A DNA stretch of 64,000 nt. Source: Methylobacterium sp. Leaf108. GTDB lineage: Bacteria; Pseudomonadota; Alphaproteobacteria; Rhizobiales; Beijerinckiaceae. Position numbers and translations under genes: made by a program. Under the pieces are notes generated by a model. The model made no database searches. It had not been told where the DNA came from and saw only the letters and a list, made by a program, of their open reading frames with translations. The stretch spans positions 1,797 through 65,796 of the forward strand of contig NZ_LMND01000031.1 of the NCBI RefSeq assembly GCF_001423265.1, given 5' to 3'. The first letter of the stretch is position 1; each line of letters begins with the position of its first letter. Of this stretch, positions 8,729 to 16,263 are shown one piece after another.

Positions 8729-9736
8729 TCAGCGGGGGGCGGCGGCCCGTGCGAGGCGGTCGTTGATGGCTTCGCCCAGGCCCGCGTGCGGGATCGGCGC
8801 CACCGCGATGACGGCGGCATGCGAGGCGTCGAGCCGGCGCAGGGCCGCGAACAATCCGGCGGCCGCTTCGGCGAGGTCGCCCGACGGACTGAGGTTCACC
8901 GAGGCCACGGCCGCGGACAGGCCGGCGGGACGGTTCGGGCCGAACAGCAGCACGGCCTCGCCCGGCTGCAGCGATCGCGCTTCCAGCCGAACCTGCGCGC
9001 GGGGCGCGTAGTGCGAGGCCAGCAGCCCCGGCGACAGCGGTGCGTCAGGATCGTCCTCGCGCCCCTCGAGGGCGAGGCCGAGCACCCGCGCGACGTCCTC
9101 GCGGGTGACGCCGCCCGGCCGCAACAGGCGGGGCGGCCCGCCGAGGCAGGCCACCACCGTCGATTCGACCCCCACCGCCGCCGCGCCGCCGTCGATCACC
9201 GCCGCGATACGCCCGTCGAGGTCGGCCAGGACGTCGGCGGCGCTGGTCGGGCTGACCCGGCCCGAGCGGTTGGCGGAGGGGGCGGCGACCGGACGGCCGA
9301 CCGCGGCGAGGAGATCGCGCGCGATCCCCGAGCCGGGTACGCGCAACGCGACGCTGGGCAGGCCGGCGCGGGCGAGATCGCAGACCGTCGCCCCGGCCGC
9401 GGCCGGCACCACCAGGGTCAGCGGGCCGGGCCAGAACGCCCGCGCCAGGGCCAGGGCCGTCTCGTCGAACCGGCCTTCGCGCAGGGCGGCTTCGAGGCCC
9501 GCCACATGCGCGATGAGCGGGTTGAAGCGCGGCCGCGCCTTGGCGGCATAGATCGCGGCCACCGCGCGCGGATCGGTGGCGTCGGCCCCGAGGCCGTAGA
9601 CCGTCTCGGTGGGGAAGGCGACGAGGCGCCCCGCCGCCAGCAGCCGCGCCCCCCGCGCCAGCCCGTCCCGGTCGGCGGCGAGCCGAAGGGTCGGCCCGTG
9701 GTCCGCCGGATCGGGGATTGACCCGAGATCGTTCAT
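8729..9736 (-). CDS. tsaC: L-threonylcarbamoyladenylate synthase (Sua5/TsaC)
   Basis: 335 aa: an N-terminal YrdC domain plus a C-terminal Sua5 extension, so the long Sua5 form. Seen motifs are GRLVAFPTETVYGLGADAT, YAAKARPRFNPLIAHV (KxR nucleotide site) and PSANRSGRVSPT. The enzyme makes threonylcarbamoyl-AMP from threonine, bicarbonate and ATP for t6A37 tRNA modification in the cytoplasm. The start is the ATG at 9736, set in an AT-rich stretch; an upstream frame rich in Arg is rejected. Divergent from the acyl-CoA dehydrogenase. Confidence 0.93.
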   Translation of the reverse strand: MNDLGSIPDPADHGPTLRLAADRDGLARGARLLAAGRLVAFPTETVYGLGADATDPRAVAAIYAAKARPRFNPLIAHVAGLEAALREGRFDETALALARAFWPGPLTLVVPAAAGATVCDLARAGLPSVALRVPGSGIARDLLAAVGRPVAAPSANRSGRVSPTSAADVLADLDGRIAAVIDGGAAAVGVESTVVACLGGPPRLLRPGGVTREDVARVLGLALEGREDDPDAPLSPGLLASHYAPRAQVRLEARSLQPGEAVLLFGPNRPAGLSAAVASVNLSPSGDLAEAAAGLFAALRRLDASHAAVIAVAPIPHAGLGEAINDRLARAAAPR

Positions 9737-9872
9737 ATATAAACTATCTCTCGTCGTGACGACCGGAGGCGGCGGACGTATGGATGTGCGTCGCGCCGAT
9801 CCGCGCGTCAAACGGTCCCCGGCTCGCCGGGACGTAAGCACCGCCATAAGACGGTGCCGGAGGAGTGTCGGG

Positions 9873-11636
9873 ATGTCCTATCGCACGCCGGTGGCCGAGA
9901 TGGCCTTCACCCTGCGCCATGTGGCGGGGCTCGACGAGGGCATCGCGTCGGGGCTCTACGGGGAGCTGACGGCGGAGGACGCCGAGGCGATCCTGCAGGA
10001 GGCGGCCCGCGTCGCCGATGCGGTGATCGCACCGCTCAACACGGTGGGCGACCGCCACGGCACCCCGCTGGCGGAGGGGTCGATCACGACGCCGCCGGGC
10101 TGGCGCGAGGCCTACCGGACCTGGACGGAGGGCGGCTGGAACGGCCTCTCGGCGGAGGCCGATCACGGCGGACAGGGCCTGCCGCTCCTCCTCAACGCCG
10201 CCTGCACTGAGATGTGGAACGCGGCCAGCATCGCGTTCGGCCTGTGCCCCCTCTTGACCGCCGGCGGCATCGAGGCCCTGGCCCGGCACGGCTCGGACGC
10301 GCTCAAGGAGCGCTACCTCGGCAGGCTCGTCTCGGGCGAATGGACCGCCACCATGAACCTGACCGAGCCGCAGGCGGGCTCGGACCTGTCCCTCCTGCGC
10401 GCCAGGGCCGAGGCGGCGGGCGACGGCAGCTACCGGATCACCGGCTCCAAGATCTACATCACCTACGGCGAGCACGACCTCACCGACAACATCGTCCACC
10501 TGGTGCTCGCCCGCCTCAGGGACGCGCCGGCCGGCACCCGCGGCATCTCGCTGTTCCTGGTCCCCAAGGTGCTGCCGGACGGGAGCCACAACGACCTGCG
10601 CTGCTCGGGCATCGAGCACAAGCTCGGCATCCACGGTTCGCCGACCTGCTCCATGGCCTTCGGCGACCACGGCGGCGCCACCGGCTGGCTGATCGGCGAG
10701 GAGAACCGGGGGCTCGCCTGCATGTTCACGATGATGAACTCGGCCCGCCTCAACGTCGGGCTGCAGGGGGTCGGCGTCGCGGAGCGGTCCTACCGGCAGG
10801 CGCTGGCCTATGCCCGCGACCGGCGCCAGGGCCGCGCCCCCGGTGCGACGCAGGCGAGCCCGATCGTCGAACACGCCGACGTGCAACGCATGCTGCTCAC
10901 CATGAAGGCCTCTACGGCGGCCGCGCGCGGCATCTGCTACCTCACCGCGCAGGCGCTCGACGCGGCCAGGGGGGCGGAGGGCCAGGCGGCGGCCGACAGG
11001 GCCTCGCTGCTGACGCCGGTGGCCAAGGCCTTCTCCACCGACATCGCCAACGAGGTGACCTCGCTCGGCGTCCAGGTCCACGGCGGCATGGGCTTCGTGG
11101 AGGAGACCGGGGCCGCCCAGCACATGCGCGACGCGCGCATCCTGGCCATCTACGAGGGCACCAACGGCATCCAGGCGATCGACCTCGTGGCCCGCAAGCT
11201 GCCGCTGGCCGGCGGCGCCACGGTGCGGGCGCAGATCGCCGGAATGCGCCGGATCGCCGAGGGCGTGCAGAAGGACGCCTCGCCGGCCTTCGGCCACACC
11301 GCCGCGCGCCTGCGGGCCGGCATCGAGAGCCTCGACCGGGCGACGAGCTTCCAGGCCAAGGCGCTCGGCTCGAACCGTCCCGACGACGCGCTCGCCGGAG
11401 CGACGCCCTACCTGCGCCTGTTCGGGCTGGCCCAGGGCGGCGCCTGCCTCGCCAAGGCGGCGCTGGCGTCGAGCGCCGCCCTGCGCGCGGGCGAGACCGA
11501 CCCGGCCCATGCCGCCCGCGTCAGTCTGGCGCGGTTCTTCTGCGAGAACCTGCTGACCGCGGCCGGCGGGCTGGAGGAGAGCGTCATCGACGGGGGCGGC
11601 TTCACGCAGGATGCAGAGCTGGCGCTGGCGGGTTGA
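9873..11636 (+). CDS. acyl-CoA dehydrogenase, DmdC/3-methylmercaptopropionyl-CoA dehydrogenase-like
   Basis: 587 aa, the size of the long acyl-CoA dehydrogenase group that includes DmdC and FadE-like enzymes, with an extra C-terminal domain. Motifs: WTATMNLTEPQAGSDLSLLR (flavin region), ITGSKIYITYGEHDL, GSPTCSMAF, MMNSARLNVGLQGVG, and YEGTNGIQAIDLVARK with the likely catalytic glutamate. The family forms an alpha-beta double bond in acyl-CoA. Substrate cannot be told from sequence alone: many annotated DmdC relatives act on ordinary acyl-CoAs. Start at ATG 9873 with GGAGGAG upstream. First gene of a likely operon with the crotonase and SDR. Confidence 0.85.
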   Translation: MSYRTPVAEMAFTLRHVAGLDEGIASGLYGELTAEDAEAILQEAARVADAVIAPLNTVGDRHGTPLAEGSITTPPGWREAYRTWTEGGWNGLSAEADHGGQGLPLLLNAACTEMWNAASIAFGLCPLLTAGGIEALARHGSDALKERYLGRLVSGEWTATMNLTEPQAGSDLSLLRARAEAAGDGSYRITGSKIYITYGEHDLTDNIVHLVLARLRDAPAGTRGISLFLVPKVLPDGSHNDLRCSGIEHKLGIHGSPTCSMAFGDHGGATGWLIGEENRGLACMFTMMNSARLNVGLQGVGVAERSYRQALAYARDRRQGRAPGATQASPIVEHADVQRMLLTMKASTAAARGICYLTAQALDAARGAEGQAAADRASLLTPVAKAFSTDIANEVTSLGVQVHGGMGFVEETGAAQHMRDARILAIYEGTNGIQAIDLVARKLPLAGGATVRAQIAGMRRIAEGVQKDASPAFGHTAARLRAGIESLDRATSFQAKALGSNRPDDALAGATPYLRLFGLAQGGACLAKAALASSAALRAGETDPAHAARVSLARFFCENLLTAAGGLEESVIDGGGFTQDAELALAG

Positions 11637-11697
11637 ACCGCACGAACTCCCCCCGGGGGAGGGGATGCACGCGAGGACAAACGACCGGGACCCGACC

Positions 11698-12462
11698 ATG
11701 AGCGACCACGTCATCATCGACGACATGGCCACGGGCGTGCGCCTGATCCGCCTCGCCCGGCCTGAGAAGAAGAACGCGCTCACCGGCGCGATGTACGACG
11801 CCATGCGCGACGCCCTCGAACGGGCGGAAGCGTCGGACGACGTCGGCGCGATCGTCTTCGCCGGCGAGCCCGGGATGTTCACCGCCGGCAACGACATCGC
11901 CGACTTCGTGGCGGGCGCGGCCAAACCCTTCACCGAGGCGCCGGCGCTCCGGTTCATCCGGCAGCTGGCCCGCACCACGACCCCGATGGTGGCGGCGGTG
12001 GACGGGATCGCGGTGGGGATCGGCACGACCCTGACCCTGCATTGCGACCTCGTCTACGCGAGCCCGGCCGCCCGCTTCCGGATGCCGTTCGTGGAACTCG
12101 GGCTGGTGCCGGAGGCGGCCTCCTCCTACCTGCTGCCGCGCCGGATCGGCCTCCTCAAGGCGACCGAACTGCTGCTGCTGTCGGAGCCCTTCGACGCCGA
12201 CGAGGCCCTGCGCCTCGGCCTCCTCAACGCGATCGTCCCGAGCGCGATGCTGCTCGACCATGCGCTCGCCAAGGCCGCCGCCCTCGCCGCGCTGCCACGC
12301 GGAGCGGTGCGGGCCTCGCGGCACCTGATCCGCGGCGACCAGGCGGCCGTCGAGGCGGCCCTGGAGGCGGAGGCGGTCGCCTTCGAGGCGCGACTGCGGA
12401 CGCCCGAGGCGCAGGCGGCGTTCATGAGCTTCCTCACCAAATCCAAGCCGGCCCGGTCGTGA
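11698..12462 (+). CDS. enoyl-CoA hydratase/isomerase family protein
   Basis: 254 aa crotonase. It shows the CoA-binding/oxyanion elements LARPEKKNALTGAMYDAM, FTAGNDIADF and AVDGIAVGIGTTLTLHCD, then FRMPFVELGLVPEAASSYLL PR. That last block is the PaaG/enoyl-CoA isomerase variety rather than the strict two-glutamate hydratase. It probably hydrates or isomerises the enoyl-CoA made by the preceding dehydrogenase. It starts 61 bp after that gene, and its TGA overlaps the GTG start of the next SDR in a GTGA junction, indicating translational coupling. Confidence 0.88.
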   Translation: MSDHVIIDDMATGVRLIRLARPEKKNALTGAMYDAMRDALERAEASDDVGAIVFAGEPGMFTAGNDIADFVAGAAKPFTEAPALRFIRQLARTTTPMVAAVDGIAVGIGTTLTLHCDLVYASPAARFRMPFVELGLVPEAASSYLLPRRIGLLKATELLLLSEPFDADEALRLGLLNAIVPSAMLLDHALAKAAALAALPRGAVRASRHLIRGDQAAVEAALEAEAVAFEARLRTPEAQAAFMSFLTKSKPARS

Positions 12463-13313
12463 CCGCGCCGCCCGATCTGTCACGAAAAATCTGCCTCGTC
12501 GCGGGCGCCTCGCGCGGGGTCGGGCGCGGCATCGCGCGGGCGCTGGGCGAGGCCGGCGCCACGGTGGTCGTCACCGCCCGCTCCAGCGAGACCGGGCAGC
12601 GCACCGAGGGTCGCGGCGAGTTCGTCGAGGACACCGCTCGCGAGGTCGACGCCGCCGGGGGCCACGGCCACCACTACCTGTGCGACCATACCAGCGAGCG
12701 CGCCGTCGACACCCTGGTGCATTGGACCCTGCGCCGGTTCGGACGCATCGACGTCGCCGTCTCCAGCGTCTGGGGCGGCAACGAGGGCTACGACGGCGAG
12801 CGCTACGCCGACGGCGCCGAATGGGGCACCCCGTTCTGGCGCCGCTCGGCCGAGCCGTTCTCGCAAGGTTTCGGCAGCGGCCCCTATCCGGCCCTGCTGC
12901 TCGCCCGGGCGGTGGCGCCGGCCATGGTCTCGGCGAGGCAGGGCCTGATCGCCTTCGTGTCGTTCGACACCGCGCCCGGCTACCTCGGGGACATCCACTA
13001 CGACCTGGCCAAGGCCGCCACCAACCGGCTGGCCTTCGCCTGCGCCCAGGAACTCAACCCCTACGGCGTCACCGCGCTCGGCCTGTCGCCGGGCTTCGTG
13101 CGCACCGAGCGCGCCATCGACATCGGCCATGCCGACCGCGCCACCGAAAGCCCGCTCTACGCCGGCCGCGCCCTGGCGGCCCTGGCCGCCGACCCGGCCG
13201 TGGCGGCGCAGGCCGGACGCATCCTCCACGCCGGGGACCTCGCCGCCACCTACGGATTCACCGACGCCGACGGCACCCGGCCGGGGCGGTTCCGGGTGGG
13301 ATCTAGCGAGTAG
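12459..13313 (+). CDS. short-chain dehydrogenase/reductase
   Basis: 284 aa classical SDR: VAGASRGVGRGIARAL is the NAD(P)-binding TGxxxGxG-like motif, and YDLAKAATNRLAF holds the catalytic Tyr-x3-Lys. Length and a long loop after SSVWGGNEGYDGERYADG resemble the DHRS1-like group. The start is GTG at 12459, overlapping the crotonase stop by four bases. The last three codons (Ser-Glu-stop) lie inside a 7-bp tandem repeat: the TAG is supplied by the second repeat unit. Further unit gain or loss would not change the C-terminus. Likely a 3-hydroxyacyl-CoA or carbonyl reductase in the same operon. Confidence 0.85.
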   Translation: MTAPPDLSRKICLVAGASRGVGRGIARALGEAGATVVVTARSSETGQRTEGRGEFVEDTAREVDAAGGHGHHYLCDHTSERAVDTLVHWTLRRFGRIDVAVSSVWGGNEGYDGERYADGAEWGTPFWRRSAEPFSQGFGSGPYPALLLARAVAPAMVSARQGLIAFVSFDTAPGYLGDIHYDLAKAATNRLAFACAQELNPYGVTALGLSPGFVRTERAIDIGHADRATESPLYAGRALAALAADPAVAAQAGRILHAGDLAATYGFTDADGTRPGRFRVGSSE

Positions 13314-13410
13314 CGAGTAGCGAGTAGCGAGTAGCGAGTAGCGAGTAGCGAGTAGCGAGTAGCGAGTAGCGAGTAGCGAGTAGCGAGTAGCGAGTAGCGC
13401 GAGTAGCGAG
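13304..13410. repeat. 7-bp microsatellite, unit TAGCGAG, about 15 copies
   Basis: Thirteen perfect TAGCGAG units run from 13304 to 13394. One unit with a two-base insertion (13395-13403) and one final perfect unit (13404-13410) follow. The first two units contain the last codons and stop of the upstream SDR. The array is open in several frames on both strands, creating a spurious minus-strand frame with a 7-residue period. Heptameric short tandem repeats of this type can vary by slippage; no function is evident. Confidence 0.97.
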
Positions 13411-13462
13411 TTTATGTAAAACGATATCGAACACAACCAACACCCACTATTCGCTACTCACT

Positions 13463-13497
13463 ATTCGCCATTCGCCATTCGCCATTCGCCATTCGCC
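13463..13497. repeat. second 7-bp tandem repeat, unit ATTCGCC, five copies
   Basis: Five perfect ATTCGCC units lie 21 bp before the next SDR start. They are preceded by degenerate variants (ATTCGCT, ACTCACT) between 13448 and 13462, so this array looks related to the larger array upstream read on the opposite strand (CTACTCG). It covers most of the untranslated leader of the gene at 13518. Confidence 0.93.
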
Positions 13498-13517
13498 CCA
13501 CCAAGAAAGGCCCCACG

Positions 13518-14372
13518 ATGTCCCTCCACGGCAAGACCCTGTTCATCACCGGTGCCTCGCGGGGCATCGGGCTCGCCATCGCGCTGCGGGCGGCCCGCGA
13601 CGGGGCCAACGTCGCGGTGGCCGCCAAGACCGACACGCCGCACCCGAAGCTCGAGGGCACCATCCATACGGCGGCGGCCGAGATCGAGGCGGCGGGGGGC
13701 CGGGCGCTGCCGCTCCTGGTGGACGTGCGCGACGAGGGCAGCGTCGCGACGGCCATCGCCCGGACGGCGGAAACCTTCGGCGGCATCGACATCGTGGTGA
13801 ACAACGCCAGCGCGATCTCGCTGACGCGCACGCCGCAGACCGAGATGAAGCGCTTCGACCTGATGCATCAGATCAACACGCGCGGCACCTACATGGTCTC
13901 GAAATACGCGATCCCGCATCTCGAGAAGGCCGCCAACCCGCACATCCTGATGCTGTCGCCGCCCCTCGACATGGCCGAGAAATGGTTCGCGCCGCATCTC
14001 GCCTACACCATGGCGAAGTTCGGGATGTCCCTGTGCGTGCTCGGGCTCGCCGGCGAGTTGCGCAAGCCGGGCATCGCCGTGAACGCCCTGTGGCCGCGCA
14101 CCACCATCGCCACGGCCGCCGTGAAGAACCTGCTCGGCGGCGACGCCCTGATGCAGGCGAGCCGCACGCCGCAGATCGTCGCGGACGCCGCCCACGCCCT
14201 GTTCCTCAAGCCGTCGCGGGAGGTGACCGGCCGCTTCCTCATCGACGACAGCTTCCTGGCGGAGCAGGGTGTCACGGACTTCACACAATACCGGGTCACA
14301 CCCGGCATCCCTCTTGCGCCGGACTTCTTCGTGCCGGATGCGAGCGTACCGCCCGAAGGGGCCTTCGCCTGA
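13518..14372 (+). CDS. SDR-family oxidoreductase, HSDL2-like
   Basis: 284 aa. LFITGASRGIGLAIAL is the cofactor loop and YTMAKFGMSLCVLG carries Tyr-x3-Lys. The text between them (INTRGTYMVSKYAIPHL, MLSPPLDM) and the C-terminal PGIPLAPDFFVPD segment match the hydroxysteroid-dehydrogenase-like 2 group of SDRs, often linked with fatty-acid metabolism. ATG at 13518 follows AAGAAAGG. It is separated from the previous SDR by the two heptamer arrays, which may interrupt an otherwise continuous operon. CorA follows 13 bp later. Confidence 0.87.
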   Translation: MSLHGKTLFITGASRGIGLAIALRAARDGANVAVAAKTDTPHPKLEGTIHTAAAEIEAAGGRALPLLVDVRDEGSVATAIARTAETFGGIDIVVNNASAISLTRTPQTEMKRFDLMHQINTRGTYMVSKYAIPHLEKAANPHILMLSPPLDMAEKWFAPHLAYTMAKFGMSLCVLGLAGELRKPGIAVNALWPRTTIATAAVKNLLGGDALMQASRTPQIVADAAHALFLKPSREVTGRFLIDDSFLAEQGVTDFTQYRVTPGIPLAPDFFVPDASVPPEGAFA

Positions 14373-14385
14373 GATCTAGAGCGCC

Positions 14386-15390
14386 GTGATCTTCATCCAC
14401 CAGCCCATCGCCGGCGCCGGGCACATGCTGCTCGAGCGCCGCGCCCTCGACCTTCAGGACCCGATCCCCGACGACACCGTCTGGCTCGACATGGTCCGCC
14501 CGACCCGGGAGGAAGACCTCAAGGTCGAGGCCTTCGTCGGGATCTCGGTGCCGACGCGCGAGGAGATGAAGGACATCGAGCCCTCGGAACTCCTCTACGT
14601 CGAGGACGGCGCCCGCTACATGACCGGACGGGTGCTGAGCAAGGTCGACAGTTCGGAGGAGCCGGGACTGGCCGGCATCACCTTCATCCTCAAGGGCGCG
14701 CGCCTCGTCACCGTGCGCTACGAGGAGCCGCAGGCGTTCCGGATGTACACCCAGCGGGCGGGACGGGCGACGGGCAACGGCCCCTCCACCGCCACCTCCG
14801 GCGAGACCATCCTCGCCGGGCTGATCGAGACCGTGATCGACCGGGCGGCGGACGTGCTCCAGCTCCAGGGCGAGCGCATCGACCGGCTCTCGGGCAAGAT
14901 CTTCGAGGAGAAGGCCGACCCGTCCGCGCGCAACACCGCGCTGCAGGACACCCTGCGGGCGCTGGGGCGCCACGGCGACCTCATCTCGAAGCAGCGCGAG
15001 AGCCTCGTCTCGATGGAGCGCATCCTGCTCGCCCTCTCGGCGACCTACCGCACCGCCAAGGCCCCGCGCGAACTGCGCGAGGACGTGCGCTCGACCCTGC
15101 GCGACCTGCAGTCGCTGGAGGAGCACGCCACCTTCCTGTCCTCGAAGATCCAGTTCCTCCTCGACGCGACCTTGGGCCTCGTGAACCTGGAACAGAACAA
15201 CATCATCAAGCTGTTCTCGGTCATGGCGGTGGTGTTCATGCCGCCGACCCTGATCGCCTCGGTCTACGGCATGAACTTCAAGGCGATGCCGGAGCTCGAA
15301 TGGGGCTTCGGCTATCCGATGGCGGTGGCGATGATGGTGGTGGCCGCGGTGCTGCCCTACGTGCTGTTCCGCTGGAAGAAGTGGTTGTGA
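14386..15390 (+). CDS. corA: CorA-family magnesium/divalent cation transporter
   Basis: 334 aa with a GTG start. A long N-terminal cytoplasmic funnel is followed by two C-terminal membrane spans: FSVMAVVFMPPTLIASV ending in the hallmark YGMNF (GMN selectivity motif), then AVAMMVVAAVLPYVLF and a positively charged KKWL tail. CorA pentamers carry Mg2+ (also Co2+/Ni2+) across the inner membrane. An internal ATG at 14425 is an alternative start but would remove conserved N-terminal residues. Same strand, 13 bp after the SDR. Confidence 0.93.
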   Translation: MIFIHQPIAGAGHMLLERRALDLQDPIPDDTVWLDMVRPTREEDLKVEAFVGISVPTREEMKDIEPSELLYVEDGARYMTGRVLSKVDSSEEPGLAGITFILKGARLVTVRYEEPQAFRMYTQRAGRATGNGPSTATSGETILAGLIETVIDRAADVLQLQGERIDRLSGKIFEEKADPSARNTALQDTLRALGRHGDLISKQRESLVSMERILLALSATYRTAKAPRELREDVRSTLRDLQSLEEHATFLSSKIQFLLDATLGLVNLEQNNIIKLFSVMAVVFMPPTLIASVYGMNFKAMPELEWGFGYPMAVAMMVVAAVLPYVLFRWKKWL

Positions 15391-15446
15391 GCGGACGGAA
15401 CGGCTCGGGTCCGTTCGCCCGCGACTGATCGGAGGGACGCCTCGTC

Positions 15447-16193
15447 GTGTGCGGCCGCTTCTTCATCGCCCAGGCGCCGGAGGTGTTCCGGGCCTACCTC
15501 GGCTACCCCGAGCAGCCGAACTTTCCGCCGCGCTACAACGTGGCGCCGACCCAGCCGGTGCCGGTGGTGGTGTGCGAGGGCGCGGAGCGGCGCTTCCGGC
15601 TGATGCGCTGGGGATTCTGGCCGGGCTGGCTGAAGGACCCGCGCGACTTTCCCCTCCTCATCAACGCCCGCAGCGAGACCATGGCCGAGAAGGCCTCGTT
15701 CCGCGGCGCCCTGCGCCATCGCCGCTGCGTGTTCCTGGCCGACGGGTTCTTCGAATGGCGCCGCGAGGGCGCGGGCCGGACGGCCACGCGCACGCCCTTC
15801 AAGATCACCAGGGTCGACGGGGCGCCGATGGCGCTGGCCGGCCTGTGGGAGACCTGGGCAGGGGCCGACGGTTCCGAGGTCGATACCGCGGCGATCGTCA
15901 CCACGGTGGCCAACGGCGTGCTGGCGGCGATCCACGAGCGCATGCCAGCGATCCTGGGCGAGGCGGCGATCGCGCCCTGGCTCGACGTCCGGGGCGTCGA
16001 TTCGGGGCCGGCCGCCGCCCTGTGCCGCCCCTGCCCGGAGGCGTGGCTGCGGATGGAGCCGGTGGGGCCTCGGGTCAACGACGCGCGCAACGACGACGCG
16101 GACCTGATCGCGCCGACCGGCGCAACGCCGGCCTTCGTCGCGACCCCGACGGCCCCGCGCTCCGGCGACGCCGGCCAGGGCAGCCTGTTCTGA
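15447..16193 (+). CDS. SRAP (SOS-response-associated peptidase), YedK/HMCES family
   Basis: 248 aa. The GTG start at 15447 is fixed by function: it leaves Cys2 (MCGRFF) at the N-terminus after methionine removal. In the HMCES/YedK family Cys2 makes a thiazolidine crosslink to abasic sites in single-stranded DNA. Other conserved blocks are PPRYNVAPTQPVPVV, RWGFWPGWLKD, NARSETMAEKASF, CVFLADGFFEW and IHERMPAIL (conserved His and Glu). It protects abasic sites in the cytoplasm. GGAGGGA lies upstream of the start. Confidence 0.94.
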   Translation: MCGRFFIAQAPEVFRAYLGYPEQPNFPPRYNVAPTQPVPVVVCEGAERRFRLMRWGFWPGWLKDPRDFPLLINARSETMAEKASFRGALRHRRCVFLADGFFEWRREGAGRTATRTPFKITRVDGAPMALAGLWETWAGADGSEVDTAAIVTTVANGVLAAIHERMPAILGEAAIAPWLDVRGVDSGPAAALCRPCPEAWLRMEPVGPRVNDARNDDADLIAPTGATPAFVATPTAPRSGDAGQGSLF

Positions 16194-16263
16194 GGTCCAC
16201 GCGCGAGGGAGCGGCGACCCGGCCCGTCGCCAGGGCGGCCGGGATCGCCTAGGCTCCACGCCG

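Noticed and set aside
9609..9872. N-terminal extension of the acyl-CoA dehydrogenase frame
   Set aside because: It overlaps the divergent sua5/tsaC gene and its promoter; family proteins begin near MSYRTPVAEM and a ribosome site precedes 9873.
12480..13436. Long minus-strand frame with LLATRYS repeats over the SDR gene
   Set aside because: It is an artefact of the heptamer array (21 bases = three units = seven codons, no stops) plus the antisense of a convincing SDR gene.
13304..13497. CRISPR array
   Set aside because: The units are seven bases long, contiguous and without spacers; no cas genes are nearby.
14425..15390. CorA starting at the internal ATG (14425)
   Set aside because: The GTG at 14386 keeps the N-terminal strand and fits the 13-bp spacing after the previous gene; the ATG remains an alternative.
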